Source: Gnetum montanum
Taxonomy: Eukaryota > Streptophyta > Gnetopsida > Gnetales > Gnetaceae
NCBI GenBank assembly: GCA_015680685.1
Contig: MNCI01004721.1
Location: 655,206 to 719,205 of the forward strand
Direction of reading: 5' to 3'
Length of the DNA stretch: 64,000 nucleotides
Position 1 is the stretch's first letter. Every line of letters starts with the position of its first letter. Made by a program: the position numbers and the translations under genes. Under the pieces are notes generated by a model. The model ran no database searches, was not told the DNA's origin, and saw only the letters and a program-made list of their open reading frames with translations. This document shows, one piece after another, positions 53,560-64,000 of the stretch.

Positions 53560-54300
53560 AGAGCCCTTGCTAGATTGGTGAGAACTTACTTATCTTGGCA
53601 TTAGGAAAATACCTAAGGAAAAGATTATCTTCTTTGATTTCTTTGAGTCTAACATGCTTGTCATGATGATTGAGCATAACTTCTTGATGATTTTGGATGT
53701 TGATAACTGCTTACTTATGATTTTCCTCAAGTATGTCCAACTCAACATAGCACATTTTCTCATTCTTGTGGTCCATCATCCAATTATTTAGAGCTACATG
53801 AAGAAAAGAAACATCCAAATTTACTAGCAACATAACTTCTAATTCATAGGTAAGCATGAATGAGGTTTAGCTAGTTGCATTGTAAAAGGTAGTATAGTAG
53901 GCCTATAGGACATAAGATGACTAAGTATGCCAATTGCATTAGGATTTATCAACCATGGTTCTAAGAAAATAGATGAGAATGATTGGGTGATTTGGTATCG
54001 ATCACAAAATTTGACAAATTCTTTACTCTTAAATTGAGATCCATTATCAGTTATAATGTGGAGAGGAAAACCAAAGTGAGTGATTATATGATCCAAAATA
54101 AAGTGACACATATACTTAGAAATTATAGTTTTTAAAGTAATAGATTCAACCCACTTGGTAAAATATTTAGTGAGTTTTAAAATAAATTGATGACCTGTGA
54201 AAGATAGGTGATTGATAGAACCTATGATATCTATCCACCACATTTTGAAGGACCATATAATTTATGAAGTCCTAAGCCCTTGAGATGACATATACATAAG
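53560..54300 (-). pseudogene. Decayed integrase (E)
   Basis: The 134-codon open piece (53839-54243) begins WIDIIGSINHL and continues FILKLTKYFTKWVESITLKT, then HIITDNGSQFKSKEFVKFCD, which holds the second catalytic Asp. A frame change replaces the PYxPQxNGQ block. Further along (53560-53830) the minus strand still reads YELEVMLLVNLDV and ENHKQLSTSK, matching the C-terminal half of Tat integrases. Stops and frameshifts make it inactive. Confidence 0.78.
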
Positions 54301-55287
54301 AGGAGCATGATGTTGACATGTACTACAAATTTTGACTATCATATGTACACCCATAGACATTTTAGGCTAGCATTAACCTAACAAAATGATATGAGCTATG
54401 AAGAATCATGAACTTAAGTAACTATTATATACACAAGAGTGAACTTATTCTAAAACATTTTGTACTTTGTCATGACTTAGAAAATGTAGAATAACCCCTA
54501 ATATGAAAATAAAATATAAAATGCTAGGATTAAAAATATAAAAATATTTAGCATATTTACAAAGAGCATATTTTTGCAAATGAGATAGATTTTTAGAAAA
54601 TTTTCTAGTTTGCAATTATTGTATGATATCATAGTATTATTTGCCTTCTTCTAAGTTAATTAAGCTAGTTCATTATATATTTGTAACAGTGATGGATGTA
54701 TCTTACATTGAATGAGATAAAAAATCTTTAAGGAAACTAGCATCAACAAGTAGGAAACTAGCATCAAAAAGCATGTTTTCCAAATGATGAATATGTGTGC
54801 ACAAATATTCATCAAATTGGGAAACCAATTTTTTTGCTAATTCTAGATAAGGATGAAGATGTTTAAATTTGAGAGTGTATTCATTATTTACTTAGCATTT
54901 GAACAATTAGAAGTCATCATGCATAAAAGCCTCTTAATTTCAAGTTAAAAAGCTAAGAGCAAGTCTTGATTGGGATCTTTGTATTCTACTATATCATTAG
55001 TTCATGGAAAACCAAATTTATAAGTTTGATAATTAGGATCCATATCTTGATGTTGCAATATACAAGTTGTGTTAGAACCTTGAGCTATATGGATATCATC
55101 AAAAAATAAGTATAAATTGAAATTCTCATGTATTAATGATGAAGTTAGAGTCGGAAAAGAGATTATTTCATTCTTACTTATTTCCTTGGGGGAGGTTATA
55201 TGATGACAAAGAAATGTTCAGAGAATCAGATTGATGTAATAGAATCTACTATGGCTTGTCCCTTGATAGAATGTTAGGCAAGGTAGG

Positions 55288-56095
55288 TGATGAGTAGCGA
55301 GGTACCCCTATGCTCAACCATACGAATACGAGCGTTTCATGCATAATCTAGTTGAATTCCAAGGACTAAGTGCTTATGCACCACGGTGGAACAAGGGCGA
55401 GTTGGTTAATCGTTGTCTTCCCAAACTTACTTGTATGTCAGGGTTGTATGGTTAAGTAAGCTTGAGGCATATAATTTTTATAGCTTTTATGTTTTTATGT
55501 CCTATGATAATAAGGGAGGAGAGAGATAACTAAGTGACTAGCTTAATTTAACTACTCATTAACTAGGTTCTAACTAGTCTTAATACCAATATCCGTTCCC
55601 ACTTGTCATACACATCTTGAACCAGTGCAACACTATTGGGATTACCAAACGCTAATCATTACTAGGTTACCAAGCATTACATGCATGCTTGAAGTGGTCA
55701 TACTAAGTGTATTTACTTAGGAGAGTTATAGGGTGAGAGAGAACATTAATCAACTAGGAAAGCATTAAATAACAGTAATCAACACTAATCAATCTATTTT
55801 GGATGCTGCAAGATTTATCATAAAGTTCGTCTTTATTACTGTACACAAGGTGTGCTTAGGTACACAATGCCCAAATAAAGATCTGTTCACTTTATGAATC
55901 CTACTGCGGGCACGCAGAAATAATTCTAACTCTAGAAAGGAAAAAAGGCAAGAGTTTGGCTAAGGGACTAACTAATCTATTACCAAACCAAGGGTGTTGC
56001 CTCTTATTTATAGGCGAGGAGGCAGGTCCTGAGATCAAGTACTTGACATCACATGGTTGGCTCCGATATCGCAGATGCGATATCGCAGTTCATCA
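55288..56095 (-). repeat. Solo LTR of family A (A4) inside E
   Basis: 808 bp, TGATGAGTAGCG...CAGTTCATCA. Flanks GTAGG (55283-55287) and ATAGG (56096-56100) form a target duplication with one mismatch. TATA is on the minus strand near 56010 (GCCTATAAATAAGAGG). Two GATATC palindromes lie at 56063-56086. No internal sequence, hence a solo LTR. E-type RT/RNase H sequence flanks it on the right and integrase on the left. Confidence 0.9.
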
Positions 56096-56109
56096 ATAGG
56101 ATAAATCAA

Positions 56110-57480
56110 ATCTAGTTAAAATTTTCTTCCATTTTGCGATTCAATTATTGTCATAAGGATTAGTAGCAAGAGATTGTAAAATATTTTCTTGAAAAATGAC
56201 ACTAGACTTTGCTCCCACTAAGTAGCATTATCATTTGTTAGGAGCAAATACAAGGCCTAAGCAAGATTTTTATATATCCATGTAATGATTTTCACAATTA
56301 GAGAAAGGATAAGAAATATAGTAAATAGGAAGGTCAACACCATCTTTAGGTTGTTGGAAAAGCATGGTCATAATAGAGTGGTTAGACTTAGAAAGATAGA
56401 GATATAAAGTAATATAAAATTAAGAGAGATGAAAGACAAGAAGATTGGTAAGGTCATGCTTGATTACATTGAAAGCCTCTTGACACTTTGAGTCCTAGTT
56501 GAAAGTTGTAGATTTTTTGAAAAGATGATAAAGGGGAACAAATTGATAAGTAAGATTACATATGAAATGAAGAATGGATTAGAGTCTTCATTGTAGGATG
56601 TACATGTTTTTAAGAGACTTAAGTAGTGGAAGGTTTATGATTGCTTTGACTTTGTTAGGATCTATTGAAATACCATTAGAACAAACTAAAAATCCTAGCA
56701 TTTTACCTATTTCTAACCTAGAAATGCACTTTTTGGAATTCAAGCGAAGGGTTTACTTGTTATAATGAGCCAAGAATAAGTCTAAATCAGTGGGATGATC
56801 TATTACAATGATGGACTTAACTATTATATCATCCATGTTATTGTTGATGGTTTTAAACATCATGTTACTAAAGATGAAGGTTATGGCTCATTGGTATGTT
56901 GTCCAAATATTCTTAAGTCCAAAATGCATTTTTTTATAACAAAACATTCCTCATAGATTCATGAAATTCATGAAGCATCGATGCTCAAGGTTTATTTAAA
57001 TTTGGTTATATCTTGAAAAACCATTCATAAAACTAACTAAAGTGTGACACATTATTATGTCTATGAGTTAGGTAATGTTGGATAATAAAAAATCATCTTT
57101 CAATATCACTATGTTGAAATCACAGAAGTCAATGTATATCATAAAGGTTTTATTTTTTTAGGCATGATGACCATGTTGGATAACTAATTGGAGTAGTCTA
57201 TAGAAGGCATGAATCTTGCATTGTAGAGTTTGGTGATCTCATCTTTGATGGATAAGGCTAGATTAGGTTTGATTTTTTGGACTTTTTACTTGATAGGCTT
57301 AGAAACCTTCTCAAGTATGATGTTATGTTGGATAAGAATAGAATTTAAACTCAACATATCATCATATTCCCATGCGAAGATAATAGAATTTTTTCTAAGG
57401 ATTTCTAGGATGGCTTTTATAATATCATTGGGCAAATTCACCCCCTAGTTGTAATGTCTTTTCCTCATTTTGATGATTTG
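56110..57480 (-). pseudogene. Decayed RT-RNase H (E)
   Basis: On the minus strand: IDFCDFN and LKDDFLLSNIT near 57070-57130, a FSRYNQI-like block near 56990, FGLKN near 56920, NNNMDDIIVKS (active-site xMDD) near 56815-56850. Then come LGFLVCSNGISIDPNKVKAI and a YQFVPLYHLFKKS block (56500-56720). The D-D pair of the active site survives, but the first residue is Asn instead of Tyr. Each of KDDF, SNGIxxDPxKVKAI and PLYHLFKK is a landmark of Tat/Ogre RT. No open frame over 72 codons remains. Confidence 0.78.
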
Positions 57481-58720
57481 TTATAACAAGCTCTAATAAG
57501 GAATTGTTGGTTTAGACAAGTTTGTGATCCAAGAAGGGTAACTTGGTTTAAGGAATTAATCCTTCCTTGATAATATTGAGAGTTAAGATGATGAATGCTA
57601 AAGTATCAAGTAGGAAAAAATTGATTAAATCCTCATTGCAAAGGTGAGAGATTTAACCATGGGATTCCTTCAAGATGAGTGCTTCACGTAGATGATGGAG
57701 TAAGGTGGAATCCATGGCCAACAGAGCTTGAGAAAAAGAAATAGGTACATGGGGCTGAGATTAAAATTGGAAGAGTTAGAAAAATTTATAAGTTTTTTGA
57801 ATAAGTGAAGAAAAAGTTAGAATTTTTTTTAAAAAAAAATTTAAGGGGAATATTCTAACTTTGGGATAGGGGAGAGTTAGACAATTTTCTAAGCCAGCAA
57901 AAAAAGAGAAATAGTAATTTTTTTATAAAACAAGCAGAGAGCATGGAAATTTTTTTAAAGTTTGGGCTAGGAGAGAGAAAATTTTCTAAGGCATAGAGGT
58001 GAGAAAAAGTTTGAAATTTTTCTAAGTTTGTGAGTAAAGGAGTTAGAAAAATATATGAATCTTGAATTTTAAATGCTAATTTTTATGCGAAGGTGTATAG
58101 TATGCATGTAATTCCTATGGGTATTTTTGAGTGAGTTTTGAGGCTCCAAAGAAGCCTATGAGTGCTTCCAGTATTAGTACCTTAGAGATCATGGATGATA
58201 TGAGAAAAAATAATGAAAGTTACTTGATATTTAAGTGTTTGTTTTTCAAAAGAAAAAAAAAAGATAAGATAAAAAGAAAAACTGAAAGAGGAGGGGAAGA
58301 TGGTATAACTTCGAAGTGAGCAGAGAGAAATATCCATTTTGGCATTTTTGCATCTACGAGTTAGGAGCTATTGGAGTTAGCATGGAGGAGCTTTATGTTT
58401 ATCTTATGCTTACTAATTCATGGTGTGATGGTGTTGTAGAGGAAGAGAAGTTAGTGGGGATGATGCACTAGCAAGATAGGTGGGGTTTACCGGTAACTAT
58501 GTGAGTGAGAGGAGGTTTCCAAGGAAGGGTCCAACCATATGCTAACTTCATCCATGTGAGTCTTGGGGCCAAGCTTTGTACATTTTTTTATTTTTCATTT
58601 TTATTTCTTACTGTGCATGCATGCATAGGGGGAAGGGAGGGAAGGAGGAGAGAGGAGGTGAGGGAGGGGGAGGGGTATAAGAAAAGATGCAAGAATCATG
58701 AAACATAGAAAATTTGCATG
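57481..58720. other. Low-complexity purine-rich region right of E
   Basis: Where E gag and protease would be expected, the sequence is A/T- and purine-rich with runs such as T8A9 near 57825-57842 and a G-rich tract at 58628-58676. Short ORFs at 58131-58319 and 58505-58708 have no recognisable content. Confidence 0.4.
58628..58676 (+). repeat. G-rich polypurine tract
   Basis: Almost pure purine over 49 bases with G-runs of 3-5, such as GGGGGAAGGGAGGG and GAGGGAGGGGGAGGGG. Confidence 0.9.
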
Positions 58721-60184
58721 ATATGGGATTGAGGTTGAAAAACCAAAAAAAATTTCTACGTTTCTAGGATGAAAAATAAACCTAAATATTTCCTAAGGCA
58801 TGGAAACTAAGAATTGAAATTTTAAAAATTCTCTAAGGATACTAACCAAAGATAGAATACCAAAATTTCCTTAATATAAAATTGAACCTAGAAACTAAAA
58901 GTGAGAATTAGAGATCAAATCAAAATAAAAAACCAAATTGATACTAAACTATGACCATACATCAACATCAATTAGTAAACATGGAGACTTAAAACATAAA
59001 ATTAAGAATAAATAATAAACATATTTGGACCTCTAAAATGGAAAGAGGATCTTGTCCAATTCTTCAAATGATCAAAATTTGATTATCATCAATGTGACAT
59101 GGAATAATAAACAAAAACATAAATAATTAATGATGATAAACAAGAAACCTAGAGTGTATAGTCCTGGGGATCTATGGTCCATTTTTTGAATAGTCATCCA
59201 TGAGTCGAATCATGGTGGAGGTACCCTATCTTGAATACAAATTAATAAGTGCATTTTAACTTTTTTAAAATAATTTTTTGGTTTACATTTTTGTTATACT
59301 TTTAAAAATTTAACCATTTTTCTACATTCTTTAATATCTTTTTTATTCTTTTATATTTTCCACATTTTTAATCATTTTTAATTATTTAATATATTTTTAA
59401 TTCTTTATATGTTTCTTTATTCTATCTATTTTTCATTCTTTTATAGCTTTACCATTCTTCATGTACATATTTTTGTTGATTTTTCTAGTAAAGTGTAAAG
59501 GAATAAGCAAGATGTAGTTGAAACAATGAGAATTTTATCCTATATTATCAAATCACTAAAAGACTGATTGTATATATAGTGAAACCACATCATCCACCCA
59601 CTCATTTCCAATAACAAGAGATTCTTATCATGGGCATAACAATAAAACTAGAATAAAGTTATGATCATTATGCCTAGATGGAAGAGTGAAGAATCAAGTG
59701 TGAATGAAAGGATGTGATATTAGGGGAATTTGTGAATTCTCTAAAGCTACTACTATAAGTCTTATTATGCTACTAAGTTGTATTATTTACTTAAGTTCTA
59801 ATAAAAAATAGAAGTGCATTCTAAAATAAGTGCTACCTTACTATGTCACTAGAAAGACATGTTACCAATGCCTAAAGGTCATCCTCTAGTAAGGTTTACA
59901 TACTAATAACATAATAAATACACCTAATAAAAAATTTCTGGGGGTTCCACTGGAAAGAAATGTTACCCATGCTTGAAGGTACATGACTTATGAGAAATTT
60001 CAAGGTTTCTATGACTCATGTTGATTATGGGGATAGAAAGGCATGTTACCGATGCCTAAAGATACTACTCTATCCAATGGAAAAGTCTCCTTTAAAATAA
60101 ACTATGTAGTAATAAAATTGCTTCCTTGTCTTTCATTTTCAAGTAATAATAACTTCTTGTAGATGTGATAGTCTTATGATTGTT
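58721..60184. other. AT-rich region, partly resembling inverted family A 3' noncoding sequence
   Basis: The part 59240-59620 resembles 4380-4830 of A2 in reverse complement: a long run of TTTTAxATTTTT-type sequence and the 'gtggatgatgtgg' word at 59585 (opposite strand). Three copies of a 'gaaagxcatgttaccxatgc'-like word occur at 59850, 59955 and 60037. Otherwise unassigned. Confidence 0.35.
59848..60062 (+). repeat. Three dispersed copies of a 30-bp word
   Basis: 'gaaagacatgttaccaatgc', 'gaaagaaatgttacccatgc' and 'gaaaggcatgttaccgatgc', each followed by 'ctaaag' or 'ttgaag' and a T, spaced about 105 and 82 bp apart. Confidence 0.85.
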
Positions 60185-60941
60185 TGATGAGTAGCGAGGT
60201 ACCCCTATGCCTAACCATACGAATCACAAACATTCACGTGCAATCTAGTTGAATTCCATGGGCTTCCTAGTTTCTGGTGCACCAATCTTCTAGGAAGTGA
60301 ATCTTGCCTTAAGGTCAATTGTTGTCTTCCCAATTACACTTGCAATGTACACTGGTATGGTTAAGTGTAATTGAGGCATCTAATTTTTATCATTTTTTAT
60401 TTTATGGATTTGGTATTTAAAGGAAAATAAAAGTAATTGGGTTAACAAATTTAAATTAACTAATTAACTAGTGTCTAACTAGTCCTAACATAAGTATTTA
60501 GTCCCACTTTTTGTACATGTCTTGAACCCACATATCCACTACCAGGTTACCAAGTGCTACACTACTAGGTGTACCAAGCAATAACACTACTAGGATTACA
60601 AAGTGAATATGTGTTACACTCGAAGCGATCGTACTTANCAGAAAGCTCATGTTTATTGCTGCACACATTGTTGTGCTTAGGTATAATAATGCTCAAATAA
60701 AGATCCGTACACTCAATGACTCTTGCTGCGAGCACTCGAGAGGAAAATTCTAACTTTTAAATAAACAAACTACAAGAGCTTCACTGCTACTAAACCTCTA
60801 TTTCCATAAATGTACCTAGTGGATGCATATTTATAGTCGAATATAGACACTACATTGATGGGGCCTTGTCTACGAGACCTAATCGACAAGGCCATGTTAA
60901 TGAGGCCTCTTCGATGCAGCCAACCAAACTATGACTCATCA
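60185..60941 (-). repeat. 3' LTR of A5
   Basis: 757 bp, TGATGAGTAGCGAGG...GACTCATCA. One N at 60638. TATA-like GCATATTTATAG near 60828-60839. The U3 segment upstream of it lacks GATATC palindromes and instead has 'ggccttgtctacgagacc'-like words. Left flank TTGTT (60180-60184); no partner found. Confidence 0.88.
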
Positions 60942-61192
60942 TACCCCCACAACTGAATGAAAACTCATCCTTGAATTCTTTTACAAAATTGGAAAGGTAT
61001 CGGATTATTGACTGACTTTTCTCAAACAAAACAGATTAACTAACTTGACAAAGAAAAAATGGAGTGCTTGGATGTACAAATCAACACATTACAAAAAATG
61101 ATAGCGTTCAAGACACAAAATTGAACACCATGACATGACTCTTCAAAATTGGATAGCACATTCCTTGATGGCATGAAGTTTAATGGAGAAGA

Positions 61193-63348
61193 TTAGATGG
61201 TCCTAGGTGATGGTGGCTTTTGAGGTTTCAAGGGACCTTCATTGACTTCACGCACAGGCGGTGTTTGAGACAGTTGCAGTTGTCCTACTATTACTGCAAC
61301 TTCTAGCAAGAGGTGAAAAGTATCCAACAATGCTTTCATTTTCTCCTTCTTACTTTTAGGATCATGTACCATCCACATAGCGTTGCCAATGTGGGGTGGA
61401 ATGGGCACATCACAGGGACATGGGATTGCTAGAAACAACTCCTTAGCTTTGATGAACTAGGTAGCGAACTATTTGCATTCAATGTTGAATACTCTAACTA
61501 TGTCCTTCAACTCATGGTAATCATTCATTAGTTTGGCTAGGTTATTAGCAGTTGATCGTTGGTTTGTGAATTGTGCTTTGAGGACTTCAAGTTCAATGTT
61601 TGCAATCTCAAGCTTCTGCTTGGTGTCTTTGTGGTGTTTGAACTTTGCCTCATATAACAAATATGAGCTAGCCATTTATTTCTCCAACTCTAACCATGAC
61701 CATTTGATAGTCAACATTGCTAGGTTTGCATAACAGAGATTGGCCAGCTCCATGTACTCTGTCATTTCTTCAATTTGCAACTCCTTTAGGTAGATCTTTC
61801 CTTTAGTGCAGGCATCAATCTCATCATCGATGGGTTGACAAACCTCTCTTTCTTGGTGGAGTTGCTTGAGGGCTTCATTTATTTTCACCTTAATCATTTG
61901 GATGTGTTTCTCATTAACTTCCTCCTGTAGCCAACCTGGTATCTATATTAATTCTTCACTTTTTCAAACTTGAGAGCTTCATTTTTCTAGGTGATGATCT
62001 TGATGGAAAAATTCTGGCACAAGGAATGAACTTCCTCCATTGATATATTTTGATTCTTTATGGCCAATCTCCTCAACTTAATGTTTACCTTAGCAAGTTA
62101 CTCCTACTATTAATGAATAAATTCTTGCATTTTTTTCTTCTGGGCATCAACATTGCATAGGCAATGATTCTATGTGGTCAAAGTCTCATTCTCCTAGTGC
62201 ATTTAGGCTAAGTCCTTTTGAATTGAGTACGTCTTTTCTTCTACTATGGACTAGTTAAAGATGGCCATTACTGCCTCCTCCTCAGCCTTCTTAAACTGTT
62301 CTTGAACCTATAGGAAAGCTTCATCTCTTATTACTGCTTGGCTGAGGATTGCAGGATCAACAAGGTGAGCACGTAGTTTGACAACCTCCATGGCTAAGTG
62401 TTGATTTTTTTCTTGAGCCATTTCAAGTTGCCCCTCCAAAATGATGCACTTCCCCCTTACATCCAATAGCTTTGACTAGGTTGTGGTGATGTTTTCTAGA
62501 AAATCAAAGATATCTAGAATCAGTTGCCTAATTTCCACTAGTTGATCTAGCAATTCTTCATGTTGGGCAATGTTTAACTTCCTATTGACCATGCCTGTGG
62601 ACGTCTACACATCTCAAAGTGTAGATTTGTCTGGTCTAAATGTTGTGGATGCATTTAATGATTTGGAAACATGGTCAGCAACAACTTCAGCCACTATTTC
62701 TTGCCCTTGGTGCTACATCACCAAGATAGTTACTCCTTTGCCTTCCTCCAAACACATCGAGAAGGTTGCAACATTCTTAGATATTTCTAAGAATAAATGG
62801 TGTTGAGACAATGATACCATCACCTCCCAAGCATTGGGATCCAACCTCGTAGGTAATTACATTCATTGGGTAGAGAAAATTAGTCCATCCCTCTCCATAT
62901 GGTTGATTGATCAAGCCACCTCATTCAAGTGACTCATTGTTGGTTGGTATACAGATGGATCCACACCACTCATTCTTGCACACTACTCTTGCTCACTCAA
63001 GAGTTTCTCTCAAATTTTGCACAAGTACTCAATGGTTGTGTGGACCTTTGGTGTTGTTTCTTGAGTAGGTAGTGGTGATCGCAACTACTCCTCTTTTTGA
63101 GTCATTATTAGCATCTTGTCTTTCATGATTTCAGACCATGAGGCTAAAGGAGCATGCCTGATTGTATCATTAGAGTAGCAAATGATACCTACCCTCTTTC
63201 AAAGTTTTCGAATGAGGCATGGAAAGGGTAGGGTTTTTCTTCCACATTCATTTCCCTTGAAGCACTTTTCAATCCCCAAATAGATGATTTGTGAAAGGCT
63301 GATGGGAAATTTCCCACTTAGAGTGATGCATGCTTGGGTAGAGAAAGT
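61193..63348 (-). pseudogene. Decayed plant-transposon-protein-like / coiled-coil ORF in A5
   Basis: The N-terminal piece (about 63125-63348) reads SGKFPISLSQIIYLGIEKCF, then GRKTLPFPCLIRKL, a stop, KRVGIICYSNDTIRHAPLAS. The LPFPxLIxxLCxxxGV pattern recalls the second half of the 'putative plant transposon protein' domain, from memory of the family. A middle part (about 62810-63060) includes ARMSGVDPSVYQPTMSHLNE. The C-terminal half is coiled-coil: QLHQEREVCQPIDDEID, LKELQIEEMTEYMELANL, KQKLEIANIELEVLKAQF (61469-61897, one frame broken by a single stop). It ends with a Pro-rich tail at 61193. Frameshifts occur between the parts. Function unknown. Confidence 0.5.
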
Positions 63349-64000
63349 GATATCGCGATATCGTAGTTTATCATACCCCCATGACTGAATGAAAACTCAT
63401 CCTTGAGTTCCTTACAAAATATTGGGAAGGTATGGGATTATTGACTAAATGACCATTGATGGTGGAACGGGGTGACAGACTTAATGTGCCCAGTGAACGG
63501 ATCAACAATACAATATATGATAGCATTAGTGTTCATGACTACTGAGGTGAACACTATACATAAATGACATCTAGCCTTTATTTAGTAGCTAGAAGAGAAG
63601 GAGAGAGAGAAAAAAGAATAAGGCGTGTTGCTACCAATGCAAGATTGTGTCTTCCATTGTTTATCCATAGCCATGCCACCAATCTTGCTCCTTTCGTAAA
63701 CACTCCAGTTCTGTTCCATCTTGAGTGTTTCCTCTAGGTCCAATCCATTGTTGTATGATCATCATCTACACACACAACATAGTCACAAATGAGCGAGGGT
63801 AGATAAATCAAAATATAGTTGATACCTTGCCTCGATGTAAAGTGCATTAGTTGAGTTGTGGTTATGGCAGATATTGATTCTAGAGATTTAACAGGGGTTA
63901 GGAAAATTTGAAAAATTTGTGCCAGGGCCCCCATGACTAAGAGCAAACCTCTGGTAGTGATAGGATGGAAAAAGATAAGAAATAAAAAAGATGGAGAAAA
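63349..64000 (-). mobile_element. 3' end of another family A copy (A6), running off the window
   Basis: 63349-63373 (GATATCGCGATATCG...TTTATCA) is the last 25 bp of an A LTR. TACCCCCATGACTG follows (polypurine tract), then 63388-64000 aligns with 19343-19920 of A3, including the 'gttgttgtatgat' and second CCCCCATGACTAA blocks. The rest of its LTR is missing. Confidence 0.8.

Larger units (their letters stand above)
50372..57480 (-). mobile_element. Tat-type Ty3/gypsy element E, heavily decayed
   Basis: On the minus strand: RT-RNase H (57480 to about 56110), solo LTR A4 inserted (56095 to 55288), integrase (about 54300 to 53560), a noncoding stretch and an LTR-like end (52300 to 50372). RT wording is of the Tat/Ogre type. 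gag and protease are not recognisable; they should lie right of 57480, where the sequence is low complexity. The LTR-like part has an inverted copy at 10600-12060. Confidence 0.7.
60185..63348 (-). mobile_element. Family A LTR element A5 with captured-type ORF
   Basis: 3' LTR 60185-60941, polypurine tract TACCCCCACAACTG beside it, family A 3' leader-like sequence to about 61190, then a decayed ORF (61193-63348) on the minus strand. No gag or pol motifs are seen. The right side stops at a 25-bp scrap of another A LTR (63349-63373), so the 5' end is missing. Confidence 0.65.

Noticed and set aside
1-64000. Naming the plant species or clade
   Set aside because: The retroelement lineages are found across seed plants. 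Old, diverged LTRs hint at a large slowly purged genome, but nothing here is diagnostic.

Overview
The window is a nuclear intergenic region from a plant, most likely a repeat-rich seed plant. It is about one third GC and holds decayed copies of plant-specific Ty3/gypsy lineages (Athila-type, Tat-type and chromovirus-type pol fragments) plus a copia-type gag. Primer-binding sites match plant initiator-Met tRNA, and ORFs resemble the 'putative plant transposon protein' type. I cannot name the species. I found no intact host gene, tRNA, rRNA, miRNA hairpin or CRISPR. There is one assembly gap (421 N) and one single N.

I use letters for the element families. Family A is Athila-type gypsy with LTRs of about 0.75-0.88 kb that begin TGATGA and end TCATCA. 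Layout: 1-1686 is an A fragment (A1) split by a solo A LTR with a perfect 5-bp target duplication. 1687-2311 is a large inverted repeat of LTR sequence. 1965-10560 is a 5'-truncated A element on the minus strand (A2) with LTR, integrase, RT/RNase H, protease and gag, all broken. 10600-13265 holds a plus-strand copy of an E-family repeat and an unrecognised decayed ORF. 13266-16450 is AT-rich sequence and a decayed Gln-rich/coiled-coil ORF.

16455-43257 is a three-level nest, all on the minus strand. Outer element X (LTRs at 16.5-17.4 and 42.5-43.3 kb) is broken by A3 (18552-35321, target duplication CCACT) and by C (35436-42022, target duplication TGAAG). A3 is itself broken by B (20172-30158, target duplication TTAAC). 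X, A3, B and C all lack reverse transcriptase and integrase, so each appears to be a non-autonomous derivative. C carries a copia gag plus a plant-transposon-protein-like ORF where pol should be.

43370-43896 is a solo LTR (F). 43930-49152 is a chromovirus-like gypsy element (D) with gag-protease-RT-RNase H-integrase and a 5' LTR. 50372-57480 is a decayed Tat-type element (E) interrupted by a solo A LTR (55288-56095). 58.7-60.2 kb is mostly unassigned AT-rich sequence. 60185-63348 is another A-LTR element (A5) carrying a decayed plant-transposon-protein-like/coiled-coil ORF. 63349-64000 is the 3' end of a sixth A copy, running off the window.

Nothing here forms a working pathway. The functional logic is that of retrotransposons: LTR promoters with TATA boxes and poly(A) signals, tRNA primer sites, polypurine tracts, gag and pol. 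The most interesting signals are the promoter-proximal arrays in the U3 regions (30-bp tandem array in B, GATATC-centred palindromes in A, AGACATCTC-type motifs shared by C, D and X) and the repeated association of one ORF type with unrelated LTR backbones.
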